64,000 bases of DNA. Origin: Abelmoschus esculentus (taxonomy: Eukaryota; Streptophyta; Magnoliopsida; Malvales; Malvaceae). The stretch covers positions 7,695,501-7,759,500 of the forward strand of contig JAUCBN010000020.1 in assembly GCA_035048815.1 (NCBI GenBank), given 5' to 3'. The translations under genes were made by a program, and so were the position numbers. Of the stretch, positions 12,548 to 23,327 are shown one piece after another (position 1 is the stretch's first letter; the number at the start of each line of letters is the position of its first letter). The notes beneath the pieces are model-generated. The model was not told where the DNA came from and did not search any database. It saw only the letters and a list, made by a program, of their open reading frames with translations.

Positions 12548-12958
12548 GGGTTAATTATTGCAAATGTCACATTTGTTTGCCCCCGATACAAATTTAGTCA
12601 TCAATTTTAAAAATCAACCAATACAGTCATGTGCGTTTTCAAGTCATAAACTTATGGTCACTTCGACATGAAAAGCCATTAAAGGTTAACGGAAAGATGA
12701 TTTGACACAATAATAAAAGGATAAATTACCTATATAGTCACGAAATAATTATTTTATTTTTAATTTAGCACTCAAAATTTTAAATTTTTATATGTCCACC
12801 GTCTTTCTAAACTTATGATCTTCTTTTGCAACTGTTTCATTTGATAAATGATATCATACAACTCGACTTTATTCATCATTTTCAAACCTTTCTTAGCTTT
12901 TTTTAACGAAAAAACATAGGAGAAGACAGGCGCATGTAACAGAAAAGCTTTCTCCTAT
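12548..12958 (+). repeat. Left terminal inverted repeat of the foldback element
   Basis: Pairs with 16535-16972. The inner limit is set by AAAGCTTTCTCC at 12945-12956, matching GGAGAAAGCTTT near 16539. The two arms have diverged by substitutions and small indels, so the insertion is old. Confidence 0.8.
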
Positions 12959-13310
12959 TATTGCAAATGTTAAGCTATACTAATTAAGTTTTGTAAATGT
13001 GCGAATTGGGTTCTAGATGTAAACTTAGAGAGATTTTTTGGGCAATTCTTTTTCCCCTTTTTGAGTAGAATATACCCATGTGGTTCTGTTATTTTTTTAC
13101 ATTGAAATCCACATGGGATCAGAGGGAGAAATGTATTTTTTTTCTTATTCCCTTCATGTCTAATAGCAATCTTTATAGAATTAGGGAATCTCTAATTCTT
13201 GTGCAAATTGATTTTGTTGTGGTGTTGCACCGGTAGAAACGGGTCGGTATATACTAATATTTGTCGATAAAAAATATTTGATATATGTGTAACATCAAAA
13301 TGGTATGAAC
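12959..13310. other. Unique stretch inside the foldback element
   Basis: About 350 bp between the left inverted repeat and the hAT-like insert. It contains a short self-complementary pair (CCCATGTGG near 13076 and CCACATGGG near 13109). No ORF recognised. It could be original cargo of the element. Confidence 0.45.
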
Positions 13311-13844
13311 TACGGGCGGGTAAAAACTCAATTATTCGGTTTCGGTTAGACTCGATGGATTTTTACACGGAATTAGTCCTAGTGGGACTGAGACTGGATC
13401 TTTATTTTCTGGATCCGGTACCCAATAGGTACCCAATAGAACCAGAGGCAATACCAAGTACTCGATACTGATTTTTTTGCTTGTAATAGATAATGTTCTT
13501 TTATTAATTTTTCTTATCAAACTTTCTCTTTATGTCTTAATATTATGAGTATGACTCGTTTTAAAACTTTAATTTTCAAGCCTACAATATTCTAATTTTA
13601 TTATTTAATATTATCATTGGTAGTTGAATTTTTTCTCCTATTGCTTAATTTTTTTAAATAATAAATCAATTGACCGGATACCTGGTATTAGAATCGGTTC
13701 CCACTAGTAATAAGACTTGTTTCTAAAATTTAGGATCTGGTATGACTGAGACCGGGACTAATTCCAAGTTTTAAGAACCGGTGGTAACCGGAAACGGGAT
13801 CAATTCTAGTCAAATTGCTTGGGAACCCGATCTTGACCACTCTA
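13311..13844. mobile_element. Probable non-autonomous hAT-like element
   Basis: About 530 bp with end sequences TACGGGCGGG at left and, on the opposite strand from the right end, TAGAGTGGTCAAGATCGGG, a form common in plant hAT elements. Subterminal zones are rich in the repeated words GGATCCGG, ACCGG and GGTACC in both orientations, as hAT transposase-binding regions are. The 8-bp duplication expected of hAT is not convincing, and the right end overlaps the start of the next LTR by a few bases. No transposase. Confidence 0.45.
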
Positions 13845-15023
13845 GAACTAATATTTTGATATAATAATTGAACAATAGTTTCGGACTAAATTGAAAAGAT
13901 TCCAAAATGGTTTTATTTCCAAACAACTTGAAAATAAATTTAAGAAGTTTTAGAGAGATTTTGAAGGTTTTTAAAATGATTTAAAGAAGCCAAATAACAG
14001 CTTTTAACCCAGGCGTTTAGATACACCTCATAGGTGTTTCGATACCGCTATGTTTTTCAAAGGCAAAATTACAAAGTCGTTTCGATATGGTCTTAGACCG
14101 TTTCGATATCATTTGTCACTGTGAGTTTGGTTTTGATACAACAAACACCTGTTTCGATACGCCAGTATCGAAACTTGTTTTAGGTATTTCAATACACCTC
14201 CAACGACTTTATGAAAAAAAATAATGATTTTATAAAAACAATAATGATTATGAGCCGTATCGAAATAAGTTTTAGTTGTTTCGATATGATGAGCTAAAGG
14301 TTTCGGTACGCCTTGTAAGCGTTTCGATATCAATTTATAAATAGAGGTTCAACGGCTATTTCCCAAAGTGGTATTGTCGAAACGACTTTCACGCGTTTTG
14401 ATACCACATGCACTAGAAGCAGAAATTAGCCTAGAAGTTAACTCCAAACGGTTCCAAATCAATCCCAATGGTCACCAACGGATGGAAGCTCATTTGGGAT
14501 GATAAAAGGAAGGCACAAGCATCATGTAGAGACTAATGCTTCTATTGTCAACAACATATGATGAAAGAATTGTCTTAGAGCTTAATTTCCTATTAGTTGG
14601 GTAGACAAACACTTATGAGCTTAAATGTTTATGTATGCTCAAGTGTATTAGGAATTGGGTGAGAGCTTAAATTACAAACATACACCTTGTTAGAAGGATT
14701 ACAAGTTTGCTTAAGTTTTTCTCTTATTGAGAGGTTTCCCAAAGTTCGGATTGTGAACTTTGAATGCTTGATTCGGGAATTGAATAAAGATTGTAAGGTT
14801 AGCCCTTTAACCTCAAAATGACGAAATTCTTAGTAAATTTGGAAAATCTTTATTGGGAAGCTAAGGTAGTGGATGTAGAACTTGGGTTACAAGTCCGAAC
14901 CACTTTAAATCTTTGTGTCATTTTTCTTATCTTTTTGCTTTCACTGAAAAACACCTAAATTGTCACATCTCCACAACTTGGCAAACATAATTGGTTTTTT
15001 ATCGAGCACCTTCAAGCCTAACA
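13841..15023 (+). mobile_element. SIRE-like copia LTR, first of a collapsed pair
   Basis: 1183 bp, repeated with about 1.24 kb offset at 15087-16273 (for example CTTGAAAATAAATTTAAGAA, the GTTTCGATAC words, and the GGTAGTGGAT block before the end). It shares the same block order with the LTR at 32690-33969, which is followed by copia genes. TATAAATAG near 14337 is a candidate TATA box. It ends in ...GCCTAACA at 15023. The first base group is TCTAGAAC where the partner has TGTAGAAC. Confidence 0.7.
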
Positions 15024-15086
15024 ATCGAGAGAGCAATTTCAAAAACAATTTTTCATATTGATTTTATTATATCAGAAAGGAGAGAT
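15024..15086 (+). mobile_element. 63-bp residue of the internal region, with polypurine tract
   Basis: All that remains between the two LTRs. The end, AGAAAGGAGAGAT before TGTAGAAC, looks like a polypurine tract. The element has therefore lost its whole coding region by internal deletion. Confidence 0.6.
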
Positions 15087-16273
15087 TGTAGAACTAATAT
15101 TTTTATATAATAATTGAAAATTTGTTTTGGACTAAATTTAAAAGATTTCAAAAATGATTTTATGTCCAAAAAACTTGAAAATAAATTTAAGAAGTTTTTG
15201 AGAGTTTCCGAAGGTTTTTAAAATAATTTAAACAAGCCAAAGAACAACTTTTAACTCAGGCGTTTCGATACACCTCATAAGTATTTCGATACCGCTATGT
15301 TTTTCAAAAGCGAAATTATATAGTCATTTCGATACGGTCTTGGACCGTTTCGATACCATTTGCCACTGTGAGTTTTGGTTTCGATATAGCAAGCACCCAT
15401 TTCGATGTGCCAGAATTGAAACTTGTTTTTGGTGTTTCGATACACCTCTAACGTCTTTATGAAAAAAATCTAACGATTTTATAAAAAAAACAACGGCTAG
15501 GAGCTGTATCGAAAAATGGTTTAGTTGTTTTGATACAATGAGCTAAATGTTTCGATACGCTTTGTAGGCATTTTGATATCAATTCTTAAATACAGGTTCA
15601 ATGGCTATTTCTCAAAGTGACAGTATCGAAATGTCTTCCACGCATTCCGATACCACATGCACTAGAAGCAGAAATTAGCCTGGAAATCATCTCCAAACGG
15701 CTCCAAATCAATCACAACGGTCATCAACAGTTAGACGTTCATTTGGATGATAAAAGGAAGGCTCAAGCATCATGTAGAGACTAATGCTTCTATTATCAAC
15801 AACATATGATGAAAGAATTTTCTTAGAGTTTAATTTTCTATTAGTTGGGTAGAAAAAAACATTTGTGAGCTTAAATGTTTATGTATGCTCAAGTGTATTA
15901 GGAATTGGGTGAGAGATTAGATTGCAAGCATACACCTCTTTAGAAGGACTACAAGTTTACTTAAGTTTTTCTCTTGTTGAGAGGTTTCCCAAAGTACGAG
16001 TTATGAACTTTGCATGCTTGATTCGGGAATTGAATCAAGGTTGTAAGGTTAGCAATTTAGTCTCAAAATGACGAAATTCTTAGTGAGTTTGGGAAATCCT
16101 TAGTGGGAAACTAAGGTAGTGGATATATGACTTGGGTTAGAAGTTCGAACCACTCTAAATCCTTTTGTGTTCATTGTTTATTTTTTGCTTTCACACAAAA
16201 CCACTCAAATTGTCACTTCTCAACAACTTGGCAAAGATAATCGGTTATTCATCGAGCACCTTCAACCCTAACA
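15087..16273 (+). mobile_element. SIRE-like copia LTR, second of the collapsed pair
   Basis: 1187 bp from TGTAGAACTAATATT to CCCTAACA. Same layout as 13841-15023 but clearly diverged (order of 10% by eye), so this insertion is old. No clean 5-bp target duplication is seen around the pair. Confidence 0.7.
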
Positions 16274-16509
16274 CCCTCCCCTAGTATGAACCTTTCGATA
16301 TCAAAAATGGTACAACCATCATGCCTCAATGGTGATTGTGAAACAGGAGGCATGATATTGAAACACATACCTTTTGCAATTGTACACACCAACTCTCTTT
16401 GTTCGTCCGGTTCACTTGTTATGTATTGGTTAGGCAATTTGAAGATCAGCAACAAGGCTACCAATACAAAGAGCACCGCGTCAGCGGTAAAATCGGTGGT
16501 GTTCTGAAC
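16274..16509 (-). pseudogene. Unrecognised gene-like fragment beside the right inverted repeat
   Basis: An open frame on the minus strand covers this stretch (75 residues counted from a non-ATG start at 16476, running into the neighbouring LTR). The part outside the LTR has a hydrophobic segment LFVLVALLLIFKL, then a polar part with CTIAKGMCFNIMPPVSQ and HDGCTIFDIERFILGEG. Base composition is more GC-rich than its surroundings and codon use looks gene-like. It lies immediately inside the inverted repeat, where Mutator-like elements carry captured host gene pieces. I do not recognise the family, and no ATG or splice sites can be fixed. It may equally be chance. Confidence 0.35.
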
Positions 16510-16534
16510 AGTTCCTCTTAGCTTGGTAGACGTT

Positions 16535-16972
16535 TAGGGGAGAAAGCTTTTTTTGTTATATATATATATATAATGTCTGTTTTCTCTTATATTTTTTTCG
16601 TTAAGAAAGTTATAAAAGCTTTAAAAATGACGAATAAAGACGAGTTACATGATGTCATTTACCAAATGAAACATTTACAAAAGAAGAAGATCATAAGTTT
16701 AAAAAGATGGTGAAAATATAAAAGTTTAAATGTTTAAGGGTCAAATTAAAGATTAAATAAAAATAAAATAATTATTTAGTGACTATTTAGGTAATTTATT
16801 CTTTTATTATTGTGTCAAATCATCTTCCCGTTAACCCTTAACGACTTTTAACGTCGAAGTGACCATAAGTCTACAGCTCAGAAACGTACATGACTGTATT
16901 GGTTGATTTTCAAAATCGATAACTAAATTTGTACTAACGGCAAACAAACATGACCTCCACGATAATTAACTC
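16535..16972 (-). repeat. Right terminal inverted repeat of the foldback element
   Basis: Reverse complement of 12548-12958, with a (TA)n run at about 16557-16573 interrupting the inner part. Ends in ATAATTAACTC at 16972, followed by the duplication ATAGTAAAA. Confidence 0.8.
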
Positions 16973-16994
16973 ATAGTAAAATGTAAATACAATT

Positions 16995-17859
16995 CGTAGA
17001 TCCAGATCCATTTTATAGGTTCTGTATCCTAAAATTTTAGATCTCACGGATCTAGATCCGGATCCAACACTAAGATCCGAACCTAGACCCGGACTTGTTT
17101 ACTTATTTATTAAAAAAATTCACCTTTGATTTTAAAATATATAAAAAATATAATAGTAGTTATTATATTTTACATTATTCTCTAATATAATTTTTATTTA
17201 TTTATGACAAAGAAACTTTTTGAAGGAATACATGTTTGTTCCACTATTAATGAAGATTGTGATAATGATGCGAAAATAATGAATATCATTGACATATTAT
17301 ATAATAAAGTTATTATATTACATGACCTTAATATTAATATTTAAATTTTATAAATATTATTTTTATAAAACAAAATTTTCTCTTTGATTGGTTGTTTCTT
17401 GTTTGTTTTGTTTTAGGATGTTTATGATTTAAGTAATGATAAAGATTAACACTCTAAAAGGTTGAAGTACGGTACTCGATTTGCGATAATAGAATATTTC
17501 ATGATCTACATTTCTTAATGTTTGTGTTATTAAAAAAATTGTGCAATCATTGAGTTTTTTTTAAAGATTTTAGTTTATCGTTTTTATTCTGATACTAGTT
17601 AATTAAAATTAATCTTTCCTCCATTGGAGTTGTGATGTGAAACTAATTAATGACAGTTTTATTACATTTAAAAATAGGTAGAACGATCGTTTTTTAATAG
17701 ATCCGTTTTGGACTCGTTTAGGACCTGGATCCAAACGATCTATTGAATCTGGATCTCAATTTTCTAAACTCACGAATCTAGGTCGAATCTAGATCTATGA
17801 TATAAAAATGGATCTGAATCCAACTGGATCCGATCCAGATTCGGCCCGTTGCGGTCCTT
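16995..17859. mobile_element. Probable hAT-like element with GGATCC-rich subterminal repeats
   Basis: Both ends (16995-17100 and 17690-17859) are packed with GATCC, GATCTAGAT and GGATCCGG words in both orientations around an AT-rich core. The right end reads AAGGACCGCAACGGGCCG on the minus strand, similar to hAT element ends. The core has no transposase-like ORF. Exact ends and target duplication are not established. An older unrelated repeat is possible. Confidence 0.4.
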
Positions 17860-18841
17860 AATTTGGACTAATGAATTAAACGTACTGATCCGTCTTGATT
17901 TCCAACATCCAAGTCCAAAATTAATCCCAGTCAACCCATTTGAGCGAAACGCAAACCCGTTGAGGCAAGAAGCTTAAACAGACTGATCCGTGTTGCTTTC
18001 CAGCACTCCTTGTCACGACACGAACTGGTGGTCATATTGTTATCATGGAACAACTAAGAGAAGCATGAGCAGCAAGCCAAGCACCCAATGTCCATATTTT
18101 GACCTTCACAACACGCACTCAAAACAATACCCCTATTCCTTCCTGTCGGGAAAGTTTGCTTTATCTGTAATACCTGCCTCAGGATGTGACAATGTCCGAC
18201 TATATCCTCTTCCTGTATTGTTTGTCTGTTCCCATAACATTGCCACCTAGAGCTACAGCATCAAAGAGTTGATGTTCCAGCAGCAGCAGCTAACGTAACA
18301 TATCACTCATAACATTGGAATTCAGAATCTGGATTAGGGTTGATATCATGACTGATGAGCCATATCTCTTTTTCTTAAAAAATCCAAATCCAAAATCAAT
18401 CCGGATCGTCTCTGTCTCCCATGGTTGTAATCTGATTTAGATATTCCACCACCAGACACAAATATTACAGGTTCAACTTGTTAAGAATTATGTACAAAAG
18501 TTTTGTTTTTTCCTGGACTGGTTTCAATGAATAACAGAATACTACGAATCCTTGTAACTTTGCCTGCGCTTGGTAACTTTCTTCATGGACAATAGAAAAT
18601 CTGGTTCAATCAAATGTACCTCTTTTGAAGTATAATTTGTGCAGATTCATTGTTATGTGATGGGTCTGTCAAGATCATGGAACCTGCTGTTTGCTCTTAG
18701 AGAGAGAGAGAACTAATCCCACCCCACATTCTGTTTCCCTTGACATTGTAGCAACTCCACCCGCAAGCTGTTTATAACGACCAGCAATGATGGATCGAAG
18801 GGAGTTGAGTGCGGTCTCATCCTTAATAAAAAATTTAAATT
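17860..18841. other. Intergenic stretch, no gene recognised
   Basis: Less AT-rich than its surroundings, with a CAGCAGCAGCAG run near 18280 and a GA run near 18699. An 86-codon open frame at 17990-18250 shows no known domain. It may be an old gene remnant or untranslated region, but I see nothing decisive. Confidence 0.4.
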
Positions 18842-18857
18842 CTTTTTAGTTATTATT
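18842..18857. repeat. SINE target site duplication, left (16 bp)
   Basis: CTTTTTAGTTATTATT, repeated exactly at 19029-19044. Confidence 0.75.
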
Positions 18858-19028
18858 ATTTTTGAACAAACTAATAGTTATTATAAGTAGTATCTATTCT
18901 AGAATATAATCTCCATTACCATTTGACATTTATCGCTCAATCACTCTACTGGCATCGTTGGCACTTAAACCCGTGTGCTCTAGGAACATCAACCGTTTCT
19001 TTAACCATTTAGGCTAGAGGGTTCATAC
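18858..19028 (-). mobile_element. tRNA-derived SINE (minus strand)
   Basis: A 171-bp body between perfect 16-bp direct repeats. On the minus strand it starts GTATGAACCCTC and soon gives TAGCCTAAATGGTTAA, resembling a tRNA box A (TAGCTCAGTTGGTTA). GGGTTTAAGTGCC about 40 bp on is a diverged box B. The 3' end is A-rich (TTCAAAAATAAT). Long perfect target repeats, an internal polymerase III promoter and an A-rich tail are the SINE signature. The family is not identified. Confidence 0.65.
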
Positions 19029-19044
19029 CTTTTTAGTTATTATT
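19029..19044. repeat. SINE target site duplication, right (16 bp)
   Basis: Exact copy of 18842-18857. Confidence 0.75.
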
Positions 19045-21579
19045 TAAATTAGCAATTATGATCATAATTTTTTGTACCCTAAATTTTTAATATAATTTTC
19101 TAATAACCCTCACCCTTAATAAAAAATATCCCATACTTATCAATGTCTGTATACTTTCTTAATTTAATTTATGTTATTCTTAATATAACATTTGATAAAT
19201 TAAAAAAGTTGTATGATAAAATATAATATTAAATGAATCAACCCGAGTTTGATAACCCTACATCATATTTAAATAACTTTTTTTTCCTTTAAATTCATTT
19301 TTTGGAGTTCATACTTTTCAACAAATCCTTCCAAATATTAGACTAAACTTCATACTCGAGTGGTCGGCCCTCATATGGCTTCTCATGTTCATTCCCTCCT
19401 TCTCCCTCCCCCATTCCCTTTCTTTTTCGTAGAGGACTTACGTCAAGTTTAGGTTGGATCTATTATCTATGTAAGATATTAATTTTTGCGTTCTTTTTGA
19501 CATCAAATTTTAATTTTTGTCAGATTAATCCAAATATGACAGAATAATCACTATTTTGTCTTTGTTGAAATGTTCATATAAACTATTTTTTCATTTTTTG
19601 TTACATTATAAAAAAAATTGAGAAAATATATTTTGATCAAGTTATATCACATAAATAAAAATTGAAAGACAAAAATAATTGTCATAAATAATACATTAGT
19701 TTCACCTAAAGATCTAATTATTGAAGAGATTGTTTCTGTACATTATAATTTATGTACGTAGTGATTATTGAATAGGTTGTTTCATGTGAAGGGGTCTTCC
19801 CTTCATTATGGTTTCCATTAATGATTCAACAGATTCAAGTGGAGCACACAGACGGACCATACAAGGATGTGTTCAATCTTTACTTTTCATTTGTTTCGAC
19901 ATATTAGTTGGATTCCACTAATATTTTTTTATAATGATAACTAAAATTTTATTAAAAAAATATAAAAGATATCATAAATACAATATATTTAGAAAGGAGA
20001 ATAATAAAGATTAATTTATTAAAATTTTATAAAAAAAACACAAAAGTAAAAAAAAATATATAGAGAGATTAATATGCTGTCAAAATTTAGGAGTTTTTAT
20101 GAATCTATTTCTCTCTATCCAAACGAGACACTTTACGGGTTAAAAAAGAGTAGCAAGTGAACCAAATTATCAATCAGATTGCATTATCATCTAGGTTTAA
20201 TTATATCGTCAAACAATCATCAATCAAGTATGGACTTATCTTTTTATGACCATCAGAATCATAATTAAAAATTAACATTATGAAAAATTATGTACCAACA
20301 TCAAACATCACTATGGCATACTAAAAAATCATATTTAAATAACACACAAAACAAACCATAAAAAGAGTGTACCACAAAAATCATATATAAAAACAAATTT
20401 TTTTATTAATATATATATAAATTAATAATTTAATAATTAACGATTAATTTTAAGATTAATTACCCATCATTCCCTAAAAACACTAAAACAAAGATGTTAC
20501 GGCACTAAAGGAATAAAAAAAAAAGAGTAAAACCGTATTCCACTCACACTTTTATATATGTGGATTAAAAAAAACTGGTGTCTCCATTTCATCCATCCCA
20601 TCAGATTTACCCTTCACATTTATAAATTCTATTAATTTCATCCTTAAAACCACATCATCTTCATCGCCCATGTTAATGATGGAGGTATGTCGGGTGGAAA
20701 GGAACAATCATTCCCCTACTCTCGAAGATCTTTTATTTAATTTTTTTAAATTTATTTTATTAATAAATTTATTTCTCTACTTTTAATCATTTACATTTTT
20801 TCTCTCAACCTTATATCCTCACTCAATCCCTGATAATTTTCTAAACGGAACTTCTATCCATTGGATTAGCTGTTAGCAATACAACAAACCAGCGTACATC
20901 GGAGGGACAGTATAATTAACCATAAAAATGAGAGCCAGAGGGTCAAAGTTCAACTATCTCCCTCAAATCCTCCCCCTCAAGCTAATGAAGGTGGACAAGA
21001 TGGTGGCTTGGAGGGGAGGCTGGGTGGCGAACTAAGGTGGTGGCCTGAGGGCTGTGTATCAAAGATGGTGGCCTGAGGGTCGTGTGCGTAGAATTCGTAA
21101 GACACTCTTGGATTTAATCAATCTCCAACTTATGTTCTAAGTATATTACATAGCATGTATTTAAATAATTCAGTGGTTATTAATTACAAATAAGGATTTA
21201 TAGACTTGAAACTCCACACATCTCGGACAAACTATATGTCGGCAGACACTATAGAAACCCAAATTTGAAGGAATTAAGAATGATTTCGTTTTGTTAAGCT
21301 TTCGTTTTGTTGGGCATTATAGAAGTGATTCGTCTTCTTCACTAGATACTGTCGGGGACACGCGAAAGTCAAGTGTTTAATGGGGATGGTTACGGTAGAT
21401 AAAGATTTCATGATATTTGGTTTGAAATTAAATTTGAGTTTTTTTTGTTTTTTTTTTCAAAATTTAGTTGACACAGTGCTTAATTCACTACCATCAATGG
21501 ATTCTCACTATTCTTAGTTTTCATTATTAGTCCTTTTGACTTCATCAAATTAGTTCTCACTATTCTTAGTTCTCACTAT
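19045..21579. other. Intergenic DNA, no gene recognised
   Basis: Mostly AT-rich. At 20940-21100 there is a GC-richer patch with GATGGTGGC and GGTGGCCTGAGGG repeated two or three times. It reads like transposon debris but has no readable domain. TTCTCACTATTCTTAG occurs at about 21505 and 21555, just before the second MITE. Confidence 0.45.
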
Positions 21580-21819
21580 TCTACAATGGGCGTCGAACAC
21601 TACTGAACAACAATAATGTTGAACACCATCAAATTAATTAATAAAAATTTAAAATCTCAAGGACTCAGTAAATAATTAATAAAAAAGTGATAAACTCAAC
21701 ATATAATTAATAATTGTAAGATTAGTCCTTTAGATTTTTATTCTTTATAAATTAATTTAATAATATTCAATAGTGTTCAACATTAACGATGTTCAGCGGT
21801 GTTCGACGCCCGTTGTAGA
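21580..21819. mobile_element. MITE, copy 2 (well preserved ends)
   Basis: 240 bp with terminal inverted repeats of about 29 bp. The left end TCTACAATGGGCGTCGAACA matches, from the right end on the other strand, TCTACAACGGGCGTCGAACA, with one mismatch in 20 bases. Interior arms (AAATCTCAAGGACT and AGTCCTTTAGATTT) extend the pairing, so the element can fold into one hairpin. CTCACTAT left and CTCATTTT right may be a decayed 8-bp target duplication. Class not settled. A relative lies at 3611-3858. Confidence 0.75.
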
Positions 21820-23204
21820 CTCATTTTTTATCTATCGTAGTAAAAAGAACATAAGATTGTTTTGTATAATAAGTTTTAAATTTAAGTCATTTATTTTTTA
21901 TTATTTTTTTCTTTTTATTATTGACTAGCTGACAACATTATCAACCATGCCATAGCGTTTCCATATTTTTTTCTTAATTTTTATATTTATTTCTTGTTTT
22001 TTATATTTTAGTTTTTATTTATGTTTATGATATATTTTTCTTTGTTTTGTGACACGTTTTTTCTTTATATTGTAGTACGCTTATACCTTATAGTATATTT
22101 TTGTTTATCTTTAGATAGATTAGTATTTGTGTATGAATTTCTCATGATTCTTAGTTTTAATTTATGATTATTAGTGATCTTTTGATAATTTGATCTTGTT
22201 TTGTAATTTGCTTGTTAATGCAGTTCGATCTATTTTACGAAGTCACATGTAAAATTTTTGATTTTGCTTATCAGACTATTTTCGATCCATAAGGGTGTAG
22301 GTGGATAAAAATAATGAATTTCTTTGTGTTTCCTTCTTATGATGTTTTATTTCATATATGTTATTGCAGCTCACTAGACATATTTTACCGGTTTAATATT
22401 TTATTCTCTATTTTTTTAAATTTCTCTTGTTTTTGTAATTTTTTTCTACATTTCATTCTGTTTAAAATGTCTTTCTATTTTATTTTTTTAATAATTTAGC
22501 CGACATGGTATTCAAAAAATAATATTCATCTTATTTTATTATATTTGTATAATTAATTTAATGAGATCTCTCTTAAATAAAATTTAAATTTAAATCTTAA
22601 TGTTATGAAAATAACAAAATTAAATTGAGAAATTGTATCCATAATGCACAATCAGAGTTATTTTTATCTTTTAAAATTGTTATATAATCACATTTTGATT
22701 TTTTTATATGATACATAAGCTATACACACACATTCCCATCCATAAATAGAAAAATATCAAGCACACTCAAATTCATATGATTTTATATGTTATAATATTA
22801 AAATAATACTCTTCGAATTAAAATTCAACCGATTAAGAAAACACTTGCTAAAATTTACTCTTTCCTTTATAAAAATTTAATTATTTTTTATTTAATAAAA
22901 GGTAATATATATTGGTGGCCTTTTTATTTAGGACATTTTATTTTGGTCATTAAATTTAAAAAAATATATATAATTTTGATCAGGTATGCTTTTTGACGTT
23001 TATCGTTTTTGATAGCCTTCATTAACCCCATTAATACATGGGTAAGTTAATTTTAAATTTAACCCTCAAATTTTTAAAACTTTATTTTTATATCATCTCC
23101 ACACAAAAATTCATCATTTCTTTAAAAAAATTACTCAAATCCTAACTCTAAATTCTCTTTCCATTTGTCATGAAGCAGAGTATTAACAAGGTAAAGCATT
23201 CGAA
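21820..23204. other. T-rich intergenic DNA, no gene recognised
   Basis: Long T-rich stretches at 21840-22500. The 61-codon open frame at 22314-22499 is low-complexity F/L and not credible. Nothing else recognised. Confidence 0.5.
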
Positions 23205-23327
23205 ATGGATTCCGACATCGGAAATTGTCCGTCAAGGGTAAACTCGTGCCTCGACTTCAATCTCGGCGGTGTGAACGGCGACAAGGATTATTCAACTCTG
23301 TTTTGCAGTGCTGTTGCATATCTTTAA
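23205..23327 (+). pseudogene. Short GC-rich open frame, possible gene fragment
   Basis: A 40-codon ATG frame (starts MDSDIGNCPSRVNSCLDFNL) with TAA at 23325, in a sharply GC-richer island of ~120 bp inside very AT-rich DNA. The codon choice looks like a real plant exon. An acidic start followed by an LDFNL motif recalls N-termini of some transcription factors (WRKY or EAR-type LxLxL segments), but this is only a resemblance. Nothing downstream continues it. It may be a truncated first exon or a captured piece. Confidence 0.3.

Larger units (their letters stand above)
12548..16972. mobile_element. MULE-like/foldback DNA transposon with long terminal inverted repeats
   Basis: The two ends are reverse complements of each other over about 410-430 bp (12548-12958 and 16535-16972). 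The left end GGGTTAATTATTGC pairs with GAGTTAATTATCG read inward from the right end, and further blocks (GTTTGCC, ACAAATTTAGT, TCAACCAATACAGTCATG, CTTATGGTCACTTCGAC, AGATGATTTGACACAATAAT) keep their order. Long inverted repeats with a 9-bp duplication are the hallmark of Mutator-like elements. No transposase is readable, so this copy is non-autonomous. Its interior is a hAT-like insert, a collapsed copia LTR pair and two short unique stretches next to the inverted repeats. Confidence 0.8.

Noticed and set aside
17990..18250. 86-codon open frame
   Set aside because: No known domain, unremarkable codon use, no splice or promoter context.
20940..21000. Polypurine-tract-like word on the minus strand (AGCTTGAGGGGGAGGA)
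   Set aside because: No LTR pair, primer site or pol motif nearby; could be copia debris but is unsupported.
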